23,076 bases of DNA from Nitrospirota bacterium (GCA_016222925.1 JACRQB010000243.1:1-23076), one strand, 5' to 3'. Positions 7,717-16,818 are shown, numbered from the stretch's first letter. Made by a program: numbers and translations. Notes: generated by a model from the sequence alone, not told the origin.

Positions 7717-9654
7717 TCAGAGCTTCCCAGGCATCTCTGCCAACTGTTCTCCCATCGCGGACACAAACGGGTCGTTTTGCCTCTGCTCGGTCGGGTGCCA
7801 CGCAATGATCCCATCTTCCAACCACTCTGCCTTGCCGGCGAGAATATCCTTCGCTAAATGGAATACCTGCGAGTCGTTCTGCCATGGAGGTTGTCTCAGT
7901 GCAAGCAAGGGCGTCGGATGGAAGGCTTCTTTGACTTGTGAACAAAAGTGCTCCAACAGGCCGTCGGTCAGCTGGTGATTCCGGATGGCGTGCTGCGATG
8001 CGTACCATACCAGCGCTTCAACCGCAAAGAGTTGCATCCCGGCTTTGACCAGCTGGGTCGTCAACAGTTGCTTCCGCGCGAGGCCTTGGCGATGATGGGC
8101 TGCGGCCCAGAGCGACTTCAGTGCGAGGTCCCGGGACTTGTTCGTGACAAACCGCTCCCATGTCGATTCCGGTGTTGCAGAGGCCGGCCATGCTGTGAAC
8201 CGAGGAAAGCGGTTAAGGGCGCGGCCTGCGACTTTGGCAAAGAAAGGAACAGCCCGCACCATCTCGCTGATCTGGAGTTCCAAAAAGGCTTTCCCTTGGG
8301 ATACGTACTCGGCCAATCCTTCACGCCCGATCCAGAGCGTGAGGATACCGTTGGTGCCTTCCCAGATGACATTAATCAACGCATCGCGGACCAGGCGCTC
8401 GATCGGCGCCGGCAGGTCCCCGTGAAGACGAAGCGATTCCGATGTCTCGAACCCGCGCCCGCTATAAATACGGAAGAGATCGAGCACCGAGTCGAGCAGC
8501 CATTCCGTGGCGAGGACTTTCGCGGCGGCCGACTCAAGCCGCACATCGACCTTGCGATCGGCCCAGATGCCCGTGATGGTGACCAACGCTTCCAGCGCCA
8601 AGACGCGTGAGGCCATGCGCACAATCTTGGCCCCGATGTCTGTGTGTTCGCCGATCGGGCGATCATACTGCACGCGCTGTTGGGCTCGGCTCCGTGCCAG
8701 CCACAGGCATTGTTTCAGACTCCCCAAACAAGCGGCGGGCAGGGTGAGCCGCCCTATGGTCAAACTCTCCAGGGCCCTTCGTAACCCCTCACCTTCTTCT
8801 CCTAATCGGTTGATTAACGGGACAAAAACGTTGTCAAACCGGACTGCGCCATTGTAGATGCCGCGAACACCCATATACCGGAGCCTGGTACAGTGGCATC
8901 CCGGTGTCCTGGTATCGACGACGAAAGCTCCGAACCGCCGTTCCGACTTCGGGCGAGAAACCTCCTCGGGGTCGCTCACAATTTGAGCGATCACAACCAG
9001 AAGGGATGCCAAGAACTCATCATCCTGGCGAGGCGCGTTCGTTGTATACAATTTCTCACCGGTGAGTCGATAGCCCACCAAGGTATCGTGTTCGCGCACC
9101 GGGACGGCATAGGTCCGGAGATCCCAAATATCGCAGCCGGCGCCTTTTTCCGTGAGCGCAAAGCCTGAAATATCACCCCGTGCGAGGCGCGGTAACAATC
9201 GTTGCTGCTGCTCGCGGTTTCCGATGAGCTTGACCGGTTCTGCTACTCCGATCGAGTTATGCGCCGAGATGAGTACGGTGGTCGCGGCATCATGGCTCCC
9301 GAGCAGGGTCGCTACCCGATGGTAATCTGACTGGGAGAGACCGAGCCCTCCGTAGGTCGCAGGTATTTTTAGACCAAAGGCGCCGATATCTTTGAGGGCC
9401 GCCAACACGTCCTCTCCGACTTCTCCTTCTTGGTCGATGCTCTCTGGGTCTACCTTCTTGATGAGGAGGAGGCGCAGATGTTCAAGGAAATCCTTCGCTG
9501 TTTCACTGACCGGCGGGATGGATTGTGATCGGAAGAGATTGCGGCGAACGATGCCCTCGAACAGGCCAGCCAGCAAACCCGAATAGGGAGTCCGATCCCG
9601 CGAAGCTTCCGCGACCGCGAGGGATCCCTGAAAGAGAGGTTTCTTTTCCATCAT
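7717..9654 (-). CDS. VLCAD/ACAD9-type acyl-CoA dehydrogenase
   Basis: This 645-residue flavoprotein would carry out the first beta-oxidation step, acyl-CoA to trans-2-enoyl-CoA, passing electrons to ETF. The N-terminal helical domain holds KIPATYGGLGLS (about 96-107); the middle domain has FALTEKGAG (166-173) and GEKLYTTN (199-206); the C-terminal helical domain has VIWEGTNGIL with the expected catalytic Glu432. The extra 180 residues after that match the C-terminal extension of very-long-chain enzymes, which in mitochondria mediates membrane association. Two ATGs lie in tandem; GGAGG is four bases from the first and seven from the second (9651), so the second may be the true start. It follows the patatin-like gene by 18 bases. 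The CDIWD stretch after GAG departs from the usual SD motif, so substrate preference may be unusual. Confidence 0.88.
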   Translation of the reverse strand: MMEKKPLFQGSLAVAEASRDRTPYSGLLAGLFEGIVRRNLFRSQSIPPVSETAKDFLEHLRLLLIKKVDPESIDQEGEVGEDVLAALKDIGAFGLKIPATYGGLGLSQSDYHRVATLLGSHDAATTVLISAHNSIGVAEPVKLIGNREQQQRLLPRLARGDISGFALTEKGAGCDIWDLRTYAVPVREHDTLVGYRLTGEKLYTTNAPRQDDEFLASLLVVIAQIVSDPEEVSRPKSERRFGAFVVDTRTPGCHCTRLRYMGVRGIYNGAVRFDNVFVPLINRLGEEGEGLRRALESLTIGRLTLPAACLGSLKQCLWLARSRAQQRVQYDRPIGEHTDIGAKIVRMASRVLALEALVTITGIWADRKVDVRLESAAAKVLATEWLLDSVLDLFRIYSGRGFETSESLRLHGDLPAPIERLVRDALINVIWEGTNGILTLWIGREGLAEYVSQGKAFLELQISEMVRAVPFFAKVAGRALNRFPRFTAWPASATPESTWERFVTNKSRDLALKSLWAAAHHRQGLARKQLLTTQLVKAGMQLFAVEALVWYASQHAIRNHQLTDGLLEHFCSQVKEAFHPTPLLALRQPPWQNDSQVFHLAKDILAGKAEWLEDGIIAWHPTEQRQNDPFVSAMGEQLAEMPGKL

Positions 9655-9672
9655 CGTCCCTCCGTTTTCATC

Positions 9673-10896
9673 CTACTTGGATCCGCGCACGATGGCCTGA
9701 GAAGACCCCATTTCAAGCGATACTCCATTGACCGGCCGCTGTGGCGACGAGGATGGCGTCACAAGCCGTTCTATCTTCGCCATGCGTGACTTCGCGAGAT
9801 CGTCGAATCTGGTTCGTTCGAGAGCGATGCTATGGCGCGCGAACTGCGCGCGGAGGTTCTCGTAGGCTTCGCGCACTAACCTCGCGACCGACTGATACCC
9901 AGCGCGTAGGAGGTGCACGCGGTCTTGATAGCTCAGAAAACTCCGTTCAACCAGGAGTGCATCATGGGGACCAGGTGTAATCATCAGGAGTTCTTTATCG
10001 GGATAGTCCTGTCGGAACATGCTCAGCGCTTGTGACATACGGACGTCGAAATTGATGCGGCCGGCCTGCTCGCTGATCGTTAAGAACCCCTTGTCCCGGA
10101 GTCGACAAATACGTGGAACGTCAGCCGATTCACGCCATGCCGCACAAGGCAACGGCAGGCGAACCATCGGATTGATCAGGACCATGAAATCCATCTGTTT
10201 AGCTATAGCCAGGTCGAAGAAAGCAGGTTGTCCGATGCCTGCATCGATGTAATCGCGGCCATTGATGCGGACGGGGCAGAAATAGATCGGCGCAGCGGAG
10301 GAAGCGGTGATCGCTTGGGCAATGGAGATATCTCGCCAGCCTTCTTCCCCGAAGATCACGCTGTCCCCGGATTCCAAATCAATGGCCGGGATATAGAGGT
10401 CTTTTTGAAGGTCGACAAACCGCAGCCCCAGCCCCTTAGCCTTGAAGGTCTTCTCTAGGTATTTGGCAAAAGGCTCCAATCGGTAGATGCCGCTGGGAAG
10501 TGCATCTTGAGCCTTGTCCAGCAGGTCGATGAGCGTCATGTCGTGATAGTTGCGCACATAGAGTTTTAACAACGGGACTAGTTGTTTGGTCGCCCGCCAA
10601 ATCGTCTTGACGCCTTCTCCGATGGCCGGTCTGAAAATATCCCGGTGCTCAAAGTAATACGGACGCTTCCCTGACAAATTCGTCTCGAAGATTTCTTCTG
10701 GCTTGACCCCTTGCGCGAGCAGGGCAGCGACAGCCGACCCGGCGCTTACGCCGACATACAGATCGAAATCGTTGCTGGTGAAGGACTCTCCGAGGAGATC
10801 GTCCAATGCTGTCATGGCGCCGACTTCGAAGAGGTATCCTGTGAATCCTCCTCCGGTTAGAGCCAAGGCTAATTTGGTCGAACGCCGCGTCTCCAT
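9673..10896 (-). CDS. Patatin-like phospholipase / acyl hydrolase
   Basis: This 407-residue protein has a patatin fold. The oxyanion-hole loop is TGGGFTGYLFEVG (14-26), the nucleophile elbow is GVSAGS with Ser51, and the dyad aspartate is Asp218 in YIDAGIGQP. The aspartate motif reads D-A-G rather than the usual D-G-G/A, a mild deviation. There is no signal peptide, so it should act in the cytoplasm or on the inner face of the membrane, releasing fatty acids from phospholipids or another ester. GGGAG precedes the ATG. It lies 26 bases after enoyl-CoA hydratase and 18 bases before the acyl-CoA dehydrogenase, so it plausibly feeds fatty acids into the same beta-oxidation pathway. The C-terminal 130 residues are charged, largely helical by eye, and unassigned. 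Confidence 0.85.
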   Translation of the reverse strand: METRRSTKLALALTGGGFTGYLFEVGAMTALDDLLGESFTSNDFDLYVGVSAGSAVAALLAQGVKPEEIFETNLSGKRPYYFEHRDIFRPAIGEGVKTIWRATKQLVPLLKLYVRNYHDMTLIDLLDKAQDALPSGIYRLEPFAKYLEKTFKAKGLGLRFVDLQKDLYIPAIDLESGDSVIFGEEGWRDISIAQAITASSAAPIYFCPVRINGRDYIDAGIGQPAFFDLAIAKQMDFMVLINPMVRLPLPCAAWRESADVPRICRLRDKGFLTISEQAGRINFDVRMSQALSMFRQDYPDKELLMITPGPHDALLVERSFLSYQDRVHLLRAGYQSVARLVREAYENLRAQFARHSIALERTRFDDLAKSRMAKIERLVTPSSSPQRPVNGVSLEMGSSQAIVRGSK

Positions 10897-10922
10897 AACG
10901 TCTCCCGGGTACCCCTGATGGA

Positions 10923-11711
10923 CTACCGATTCCCAAACCGAGGCTGCCGTTTTTCCAAGAAGGCCGCTACTCCTTCTTTCCGATCATCGGTATCGCACAG
11001 GGCCCCGAACAGGCGGGCTTCCAGAGCCAAGCCGTCGGAAAGGTCAAGCTTGATGCCCTGTCGAATCGCTCGAAATGATGCGCGGAGCGCCGCCTGACTT
11101 TTCCCCGCCATCTTTCTTGCCAGTCCTTGCGCGTATCCCAGCAGATCGTCAGCGGACACGACCTGGGACACCAAACCCAGACTCATGGCTTCTCGAGCTG
11201 AAATGGGCTCGCCGGTCAGGATTAATTCCATAGCCTTGGATTGACCGATCAAACGGCAAAGGCGTTGCGTGCCGCCGAATCCCGGCATGATGCCGAGGTT
11301 GATCTCCGGCAAGCCGAGTCTGGCGTTTTCTGCTGCGACGCGGATGTGGCAGCACATGGCCAATTCCAACCCGCCTCCTAAACAAGCCCCGTTGATCGCC
11401 GCAATGACTGGTTTTTCAATCTCTTCAATATTATGAAAAACTGTCTGTCCGCGACGCGCGATCGCTTCGCCTTCGGCTGAAGAGGAGATGGAGGCCAGCA
11501 CTCGGATATCCGCCCCCGCGACAAAAAATCGACCGGCGCCGGTGAGCACGACAATTTTCACGGCCTCATCCATGGCGAGTGAGTCGAATGTGCCGTCCAG
11601 CTCAGCCAGCATTTCAGGTGTGAGGGCATTGACTGGCGGATGATGAAGGGTCACCAGTGCAACGCCTTCTTCAATCTTGCAACTGTGCATGGCTGCCATC
11701 AGTGTTGTCAT
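10923..11711 (-). CDS. Enoyl-CoA hydratase (crotonase family)
   Basis: It hydrates trans-2-enoyl-CoA to 3-hydroxyacyl-CoA. I place the start at ATG 11711, giving 262 residues, because AAAGGAG lies seven bases upstream and the protein then has the normal family length; a longer frame reaching 11882 would run back into the dehydrogenase gene. The oxyanion-hole motif AGADIRVLAS sits at 65-74, and GACLGGGLELA followed by LPEINLGIMPGFGGTQRL supplies both catalytic glutamates, Glu116 and Glu136, twenty residues apart as in true hydratases. It lies 28 bases after the 3-hydroxyacyl-CoA dehydrogenase. With both glutamates kept, a hydratase is more likely than an isomerase or decarboxylase of this superfamily. 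Confidence 0.9.
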   Translation of the reverse strand: MTTLMAAMHSCKIEEGVALVTLHHPPVNALTPEMLAELDGTFDSLAMDEAVKIVVLTGAGRFFVAGADIRVLASISSSAEGEAIARRGQTVFHNIEEIEKPVIAAINGACLGGGLELAMCCHIRVAAENARLGLPEINLGIMPGFGGTQRLCRLIGQSKAMELILTGEPISAREAMSLGLVSQVVSADDLLGYAQGLARKMAGKSQAALRASFRAIRQGIKLDLSDGLALEARLFGALCDTDDRKEGVAAFLEKRQPRFGNR

Positions 11712-11739
11712 GACGTCTCTCCTTTCGGCAGTGAAACCA

Positions 11740-12963
11740 TCAGTATGTAAAAAACCCTCTCCCAGCCCCCTGCCCTGTAAAACCGGCATCTGCCATTCGG
11801 CGCAGCATCGGAGCAGGCCAGAAGCGAGGTCCGAGCGTTTGAGCAAAGTCTTCAAGCTCATGCAGGACCTGATTGATCCCAAGTCGATCCGTGAAATGGA
11901 GAGGCCCCCCTTTGTCTTTGGGATAGCCGATCCCTGCCACCATCGCGAGGTCGATGTCGCCGGCAGAGGCGACCCCCTCTTGCAACGCGGTGACGGCTTC
12001 GTTCGTCATTGCCAGGAGGAGTCGCGATTGACTCCATAGGTTCGTACCATGTCCCGTTTTCGCTCTGACATCTTGGAGGAGGCGTTCCAGCCCCTGACCT
12101 TGGGTGCGCACTTCTCCGGAGACATAATCATAGAAGCCATGTCCGGATTTGATTCCTAGACGACCAGCCTTCACCATGGTTTCCAATAGGGGAGACGGTG
12201 TCATGCGAGGTCCATAGCTGCGGTACAGGATGCGTGCGACCTCGAACGAGATATCGAGTCCCACCGCATCCAGCAGCGCAAGTGGACCGATTGGCATACC
12301 GAACGCCACCATTTCCTGATCGATTTCTTGTAGTGTGGCGGCTCCTTCCTCCAAGGCGCGAACGGCCTCGTTCACATAGGCCATCAACACGCGATTGACC
12401 AAGAACCCAGCACATTCCTTCACCACGATGGGGAGTTTCCCGGCGCTCTCCGCAAAACTCACCGTGTCATCGAGGGTCTGTGGTGCGGTCGCAAGCCCTG
12501 GCACCACCTCCACAAGCCGCATCACATAAGCTGGGTTGAAGAAGTGGAGACCAAGTACCTTGTCAGGCCGCGTCGTGGCTGCGCCAAGGGCCGAGATGGA
12601 CAGTGCCGATGTGTTACTGGCTAAGATGGTATCTCGCCGACAGACTTGGTCCAACTCGTGAAAGATCTGTGCTTTGAGTTTCGCATCTTCCGACACTGCT
12701 TCGATCACCAGATCCACGTCCTTGAGACCGTCGAGACCGGAGGAGGGGCTCACAAGCAACATCTTCTCAGCGAGTTGTTCCGCGCTCATTTTCCCCTTGG
12801 CCACCCGCACCTGATAGATTGCACGGACTGCATCGACGCCCCGTTGCGCCGATACTTCATTGACATCGACGAGCACGACCGGCACTCCGGCATAGCTCAC
12901 CACTTCTGCGATTTGCGCTCCCATCGTCCCCGCCCCGACGACCCCGACTTTATAGATATACAT
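11740..12963 (-). CDS. 3-hydroxyacyl-CoA dehydrogenase with duplicated C-terminal domain
   Basis: It oxidises 3-hydroxyacyl-CoA to 3-ketoacyl-CoA with NAD. The N-terminal Rossmann domain begins at residue 4 with VGVVGAGTMGAQIA; the catalytic pair is His140 and Glu152 in LHFFNPAYVMRLVEVV. At 407 residues it is about 120 longer than the basic enzyme because the helical C-terminal domain occurs twice: about 185-285, ending GIKSGHGFYDY, and about 310-407, ending GQGAGRGFFTY. This is the arrangement of the FadB dehydrogenase half, here separate from a hydratase domain, which is supplied by the next gene. A GGAG sits eight bases before the ATG. It follows the thiolase by 83 bases. Confidence 0.9.
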   Translation of the reverse strand: MYIYKVGVVGAGTMGAQIAEVVSYAGVPVVLVDVNEVSAQRGVDAVRAIYQVRVAKGKMSAEQLAEKMLLVSPSSGLDGLKDVDLVIEAVSEDAKLKAQIFHELDQVCRRDTILASNTSALSISALGAATTRPDKVLGLHFFNPAYVMRLVEVVPGLATAPQTLDDTVSFAESAGKLPIVVKECAGFLVNRVLMAYVNEAVRALEEGAATLQEIDQEMVAFGMPIGPLALLDAVGLDISFEVARILYRSYGPRMTPSPLLETMVKAGRLGIKSGHGFYDYVSGEVRTQGQGLERLLQDVRAKTGHGTNLWSQSRLLLAMTNEAVTALQEGVASAGDIDLAMVAGIGYPKDKGGPLHFTDRLGINQVLHELEDFAQTLGPRFWPAPMLRRMADAGFTGQGAGRGFFTY

Positions 12964-13046
12964 GGCTTGCTCCGCCTGTTAGCTCCGAGGCATCGGCATC
13001 GAGTCATCGGTTGGGAATCGAATGTCGAGGCCTTCACGCTCCGTTT

Positions 13047-14237
13047 TTACACTTGCTCCAAGACCATCGCTGCTCCTTGTCCGCCGCCTACGCACATCGT
13101 CACCGCTCCCAACGCTGCGTCGCGTCGTCGCATTTCGTGCAATAGCGTGATGACGAGACGTGTGCCGGTCATACCGACCGGATGGCCCAAGGCGATGGCT
13201 CCGCCGTTGACATTGACCAGTTCTCGCTTGAGTCCCAGCAATCGCTCGACAGCCAGGTACTGAGCGGCAAAGGCCTCGTTCACCTCGATCAGTTCGAGAT
13301 CCGCCAACTGGAGGCCTGCTCGTTTAAGTGCTGCCGGCAGCGCTTCCACAGGCCCGATGCCCATACGGGCCGGGTCTACTCCCACGAAGGCATAGCTTTT
13401 CACGCGACCGAGCGGACGCAGGCCCATGTCCCTCGCTCGCTCCGACGACATGACGAGCGCGGCTGCGGCCCCGTCGTTGAGTGGACAGCTGTTCCCCCCC
13501 GTGACGGTCCCTCCCTCCTTGAACAGAGGCGGGTAGAGGGCCAGTTGAGGTTCGGTCAGGCCCACGTTTGGCCCTTCATCTTGTGCTACGACAAGCGGTG
13601 GGACCTCGCGCCCTGCTACCGACTTGGACACCGTCACCGGCACGATCTCTTCTTTCAGACGGCCCTCTCGTATGGCTTTGAACGAATGACGATGGCTGTC
13701 GATCGCAAACCGGTCCTGCTCTACGCGACTGATTCCAAGCTCCTCAGCCAAGGTTTCCGCTGTCCGGCCCATGAGTTGGCCGCATACAGGATCCGTCAAT
13801 CCCTCCCAGATACTGTCGATGAACTCAGCATGCCGTAGACGTTTCCCCCAGCGCATGTCTCGCGAGAGGTAGGGCGCACGGCTCATATTCTCGACACCAC
13901 CCACGACTTGTACATCGGCATCGTGGCTTTGGAGATTCTGGTAAGCATTGACGAACGGCTGAAGACCTGACGAACAGTTACGCTGGACGGTGTAGGCTGG
14001 GGTAGTGACGGGGAGACCGGCCTGGAGGGCGATCACGCGGGCGATGTTATAGGCGTCGCTCGGTTGCCCGACACAGCCGAAGATTACTTCATCGATCGTC
14101 GTTGGATCGATACCAGTGCGTGCGATGACTTCACGCACCGCTAGTTCTCCGAGCTTCTGTGCCGGGACATCCTTCAATGCCCCACCGAAGTTCCCGATTG
14201 GAGTCCGTACGCCGGCCACGATCACGAGGTCTTTCAT
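13047..14237 (-). CDS. Acetyl-CoA acyltransferase / acetyl-CoA C-acetyltransferase (thiolase)
   Basis: It catalyses thiolytic cleavage of 3-ketoacyl-CoA, the last step of beta-oxidation. I choose ATG 14237, giving 396 residues that begin MKDLVIVAGVRTPIG as thiolases do, with AGAGGT six bases upstream. An in-frame GTG at 14252 would overlap the ligase stop and has no better site. The acyl-accepting cysteine is Cys88 in QRNCSSGLQ, the basic residues are His352 in IALGHPVGMTG and Cys382 in TMCVGGGQG, and GNSCPLNDGAAA (248-259) is the usual signature. Together with the neighbouring dehydrogenase and hydratase it completes the spiral. It could also act on acetoacetyl-CoA derived from the homogentisate branch across the divergent promoter. 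Chain-length range is not readable from sequence. Confidence 0.92.
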   Translation of the reverse strand: MKDLVIVAGVRTPIGNFGGALKDVPAQKLGELAVREVIARTGIDPTTIDEVIFGCVGQPSDAYNIARVIALQAGLPVTTPAYTVQRNCSSGLQPFVNAYQNLQSHDADVQVVGGVENMSRAPYLSRDMRWGKRLRHAEFIDSIWEGLTDPVCGQLMGRTAETLAEELGISRVEQDRFAIDSHRHSFKAIREGRLKEEIVPVTVSKSVAGREVPPLVVAQDEGPNVGLTEPQLALYPPLFKEGGTVTGGNSCPLNDGAAAALVMSSERARDMGLRPLGRVKSYAFVGVDPARMGIGPVEALPAALKRAGLQLADLELIEVNEAFAAQYLAVERLLGLKRELVNVNGGAIALGHPVGMTGTRLVITLLHEMRRRDAALGAVTMCVGGGQGAAMVLEQV

Positions 14238-14248
14238 GGGTACACCTC

Positions 14249-15964
14249 TCACACCGTCTGATGTTGAATCGCTTCGGTTTCGCTCGAGCGAACGGGTTCG
14301 TCGCGCATCATCCGCCGCAGGACCTTTCCGATGATCGTTCGCGGCAACTCCTGACGGAATTCAATGGCCGATGGAATTTTGTAGTGCGCAAGCCACTTGG
14401 TGCAGTGCCGGATCAATTCCTGTTCCGTGACGAACGATCCTGGCTTTGTCACAACGTAAGCTTTGACGAGTTCTCCATAGATGTGATCCGCCACCCCGAC
14501 GACAGCGGCTTCAGCGACGGCTTGGTGTCGGAGCAGTACCTCTTCAACTTCCCGTGGGTAGACTGTCTCTCCACGGGATTTAATGATGTCTTTCTTCCGA
14601 TCGACGAAGAAGAAGAACCCCTCTTCGTTTCGGTGCACGAGGTCACCGGTGAAGAGCCACCCGTTTCGCAAAACTTCCTGCGTCTCCTCTTCCTTGTCCC
14701 AGTATCCGCACATCACCTGGGGACCTCGCACAATCAGCTCACCGGGCTCACCGTCGGGAACATCGCGCAGCCCGGTTTCCACGTCGACCACACGCGCCTC
14801 CGTATCCGGGAATGGAAGCCCCATGGCTCCTGGTGGGTGTTCCCCGCGTAACGGATTGCAGTGCGTGGTCGGCCCCGCCTCGCTCAGCCCATATCCCTCC
14901 GTGATCCTCACGCCGGTCGCCCGCTCAAACTGGTCCTGCACGTCTGTCGGCAACGGGCTCGCGCCGCTCAGGCAAATGCGCAAAGAGCGCAAATTGTAGC
15001 GGTGGAGGTGAGGGAGGTCCGCGATCTTCGCAAACATCATGGGCACTCCGGAGAAGACGGTGATGCGATGTTTGTGGATCGCTTTCACCACTTCGTCGGG
15101 ATGAAAGCGTGGAAGGAGCACGATCCGGCAGCCGGTTGCGACGGCGAGGTTTTGACAGGTGCTTTGTCCGTAGGAGTGGAAGAAGGGAATGGCACCCAAA
15201 AATGATTCCTGCCCATCATGAAAATGTGGATCCCACGCGCGTCCCTGGAGAGCGCTTGCGATGACATTCCGGTGGGTGAGCATGACGCCTTTTGGTGTTC
15301 CGGTTGTCCCGCCCGTGTATTGTAACTGCGCGAGATCGTCCGCTCGTATTCGTGGCAGATCAGACAGGTCGTGATCCTTCGCATCGGAAGTCATGCCGAG
15401 CACCTTAAGGAAATTGAAAATCGACGGACCAGTGGGCCTGGCAATCCAACGCTTGGCCAACCGCGCCTTGAAGGGGTAGAGAAACTTCTTCAAGGGTGGG
15501 AGGAAATCTCGAATGCTTGTGATGATGATCCGCTTGGGAAGAGCAGCGGCGGCCTGGACTGCCCGGATCCGGGGGTAGAGCAAGTCCAGGGCGATGATGA
15601 TGTTGCTGCCGGAATCAAGGAGCTGCATCTGGAGCTCGCGTTCGACGTAGAGGGGATTGGTGGGAACGACCACCGCTCCGGTTTTGAGGACGCCGTAGTA
15701 TGCGATGACCGACTGGGGAATATTCGGAAGCAGGAGCGCTACTCGATCGCCTTGTCTCACACCGAGCCGAAGCAGGCCCATGGCCAAACGTGTCGTCAAG
15801 GCGTCGAGTTCGCCGTAAGAAATATGGGTGCCGTAGAAGAATAACGCGATCGAGTCCGGCGCTCGCGCAGCGGAGCGCCGGATGAGGTCTGGTGCGGTGC
15901 AGTCGGGATAACTGATCTCGGTGGGAACCCCGGCATCGTATCGGCTGATCCAAGTCCGTTCCAT
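14249..15964 (-). CDS. Fatty-acyl-CoA ligase (AMP-forming)
   Basis: It activates a carboxylic acid with ATP and CoA through an acyl-adenylate. I place the start at ATG 15964 (571 residues) because GGGAGGGG lies just upstream; the longer open frame reaching 16075 has no site and would overlap the preceding gene. The adenylate motif YTGGTTGTPKGVMLTHRN begins at residue 216. Later come GYGLSEAGPTT, the ATP-binding GWLFTGDL, the hinge DRKKDIIKSRGETVYP, and the C-terminal catalytic lysine in IIGKVLRR. These are FadD-like, and the beta-oxidation genes downstream support a fatty acid substrate, although an aryl or phenylalkanoic acid remains possible. It starts 32 bases after the oxidase-like gene; its stop lies just before the thiolase start. 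Confidence 0.9.
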   Translation of the reverse strand: MERTWISRYDAGVPTEISYPDCTAPDLIRRSAARAPDSIALFFYGTHISYGELDALTTRLAMGLLRLGVRQGDRVALLLPNIPQSVIAYYGVLKTGAVVVPTNPLYVERELQMQLLDSGSNIIIALDLLYPRIRAVQAAAALPKRIIITSIRDFLPPLKKFLYPFKARLAKRWIARPTGPSIFNFLKVLGMTSDAKDHDLSDLPRIRADDLAQLQYTGGTTGTPKGVMLTHRNVIASALQGRAWDPHFHDGQESFLGAIPFFHSYGQSTCQNLAVATGCRIVLLPRFHPDEVVKAIHKHRITVFSGVPMMFAKIADLPHLHRYNLRSLRICLSGASPLPTDVQDQFERATGVRITEGYGLSEAGPTTHCNPLRGEHPPGAMGLPFPDTEARVVDVETGLRDVPDGEPGELIVRGPQVMCGYWDKEEETQEVLRNGWLFTGDLVHRNEEGFFFFVDRKKDIIKSRGETVYPREVEEVLLRHQAVAEAAVVGVADHIYGELVKAYVVTKPGSFVTEQELIRHCTKWLAHYKIPSAIEFRQELPRTIIGKVLRRMMRDEPVRSSETEAIQHQTV

Positions 15965-15996
15965 GTGACCCCTCCCGAGCCAGACGAGGAATGTTG

Positions 15997-16740
15997 CTAT
16001 GTGACCATCGTCTTGGCTCCACTCTGTGGAGGCTTCCCGACATTGTCGGCTGTGCGTTGTTCGAGCCCCATCCAAAAACCTTCCAGATAGTCCAGCACTG
16101 CGGTCATGCCCTGTTGAAAATCTCGTTGCTGTTGCAATGACAGTGTTGTCCTGTCAGCCCCGCCGTTCATGGCCTGGACAGCATGTTCCATGGCGTCTTC
16201 ATGACTCTGCTCCAGTTCACGATGGAACGTGAAATAGGTCATGTCCATTGCGGGATACCGTGATGAGCGAAGGTGAGTGAGGCCAGGAATCAAATGATCC
16301 CACATGGTGATGGCCATATTTTCAAGGCCGAATGACGCACCCAAGGCTTTCGAATGATTGCTGTCGCTGTAGAGCCGTTCCATGCCCTCGATATAGGCGC
16401 GGGTGGATGGCAGCATCGGACGAGTCATCGCCTCGTGAACATCGATGCCGAGAGATCGCAAGAAATCACGGTAGAGCAACTCGTGACGACGACCGGCCTC
16501 TCCGTCGCCCAGTTCGGAGTACAACACTCTTGTCAACTCGTCGGCGATCTGCTCATCCTCCGTGTTCACCAGTTGAGTGACCAGAATCTGTGGAAAAAAT
16601 CTGGCAAAGTTGTAAAACTCCGTCGCGAATTCTTTGAGCTCTTGATCGGTGAGGTCGCCGGAGCGGAAGCGATGGAGATAGGAATTGTTGATGGCTCCAT
16701 GCTCAAGCACGAGGCGTCTCATTTCCTGATGAAACGTCAT
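15997..16740 (-). CDS. Haem-oxygenase-fold di-iron oxidase-like protein (CADD/UndA/TenA-like)
   Basis: I place the start at ATG 16740 (247 residues) because AGGAGG lies seven bases upstream; a longer frame to 16869 would run through the promoter. The all-helical sequence carries the full metal-ligand pattern of haem-oxygenase-like di-iron oxidases: Glu76 and His86 in ELGDGEAGRRHELL, Glu140 in FGLENMA, and His173, Glu177, His180 in FHRELEQSH. The last group has the H-x3-D/E-x2-H spacing and almost the numbering of CADD. Known members make p-aminobenzoate (CADD), cut fatty acids to alkenes (UndA) or oxidise amines. The self-sacrificed residues of CADD cannot be assigned by eye. As first gene of a beta-oxidation operon beside a fatty-acyl-CoA ligase, a fatty-acid-related reaction is an attractive but unproven guess. 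Confidence 0.8.
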   Translation of the reverse strand: MTFHQEMRRLVLEHGAINNSYLHRFRSGDLTDQELKEFATEFYNFARFFPQILVTQLVNTEDEQIADELTRVLYSELGDGEAGRRHELLYRDFLRSLGIDVHEAMTRPMLPSTRAYIEGMERLYSDSNHSKALGASFGLENMAITMWDHLIPGLTHLRSSRYPAMDMTYFTFHRELEQSHEDAMEHAVQAMNGGADRTTLSLQQQRDFQQGMTAVLDYLEGFWMGLEQRTADNVGKPPQSGAKTMVT

Positions 16741-16780
16741 GGCTGAACCTCCTGGTCGAGTCGGCTCTCGTAATTTACAT

Positions 16781-16797
16781 GATATAAAACTTATATC
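16781..16797. promoter_or_regulatory. Palindromic operator candidate over leftward -10
   Basis: GATATAA and TTATATC form a perfect 7-bp inverted repeat with a three-base spacer. It covers the -10 element and the predicted transcription start of the leftward promoter, which suits a repressor site. An 8-bp palindrome, GCTATAGC, follows at 16798-16805. AT-rich palindromes at promoters can arise by chance, and no regulator is linked to it. Confidence 0.4.
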
Positions 16798-16818
16798 GCT
16801 ATAGCAATAGGCTGGCAA
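16790..16818 (-). promoter_or_regulatory. Sigma70-like promoter candidate, leftward operon
   Basis: On the minus strand TTGCCA (16813-16818) and TATAAG (16790-16795) are separated by 17 bases. This predicts transcription from near 16783, about 40 bases before the first start codon. The position upstream of the eleven-gene operon fits its main promoter. Confidence 0.5.
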
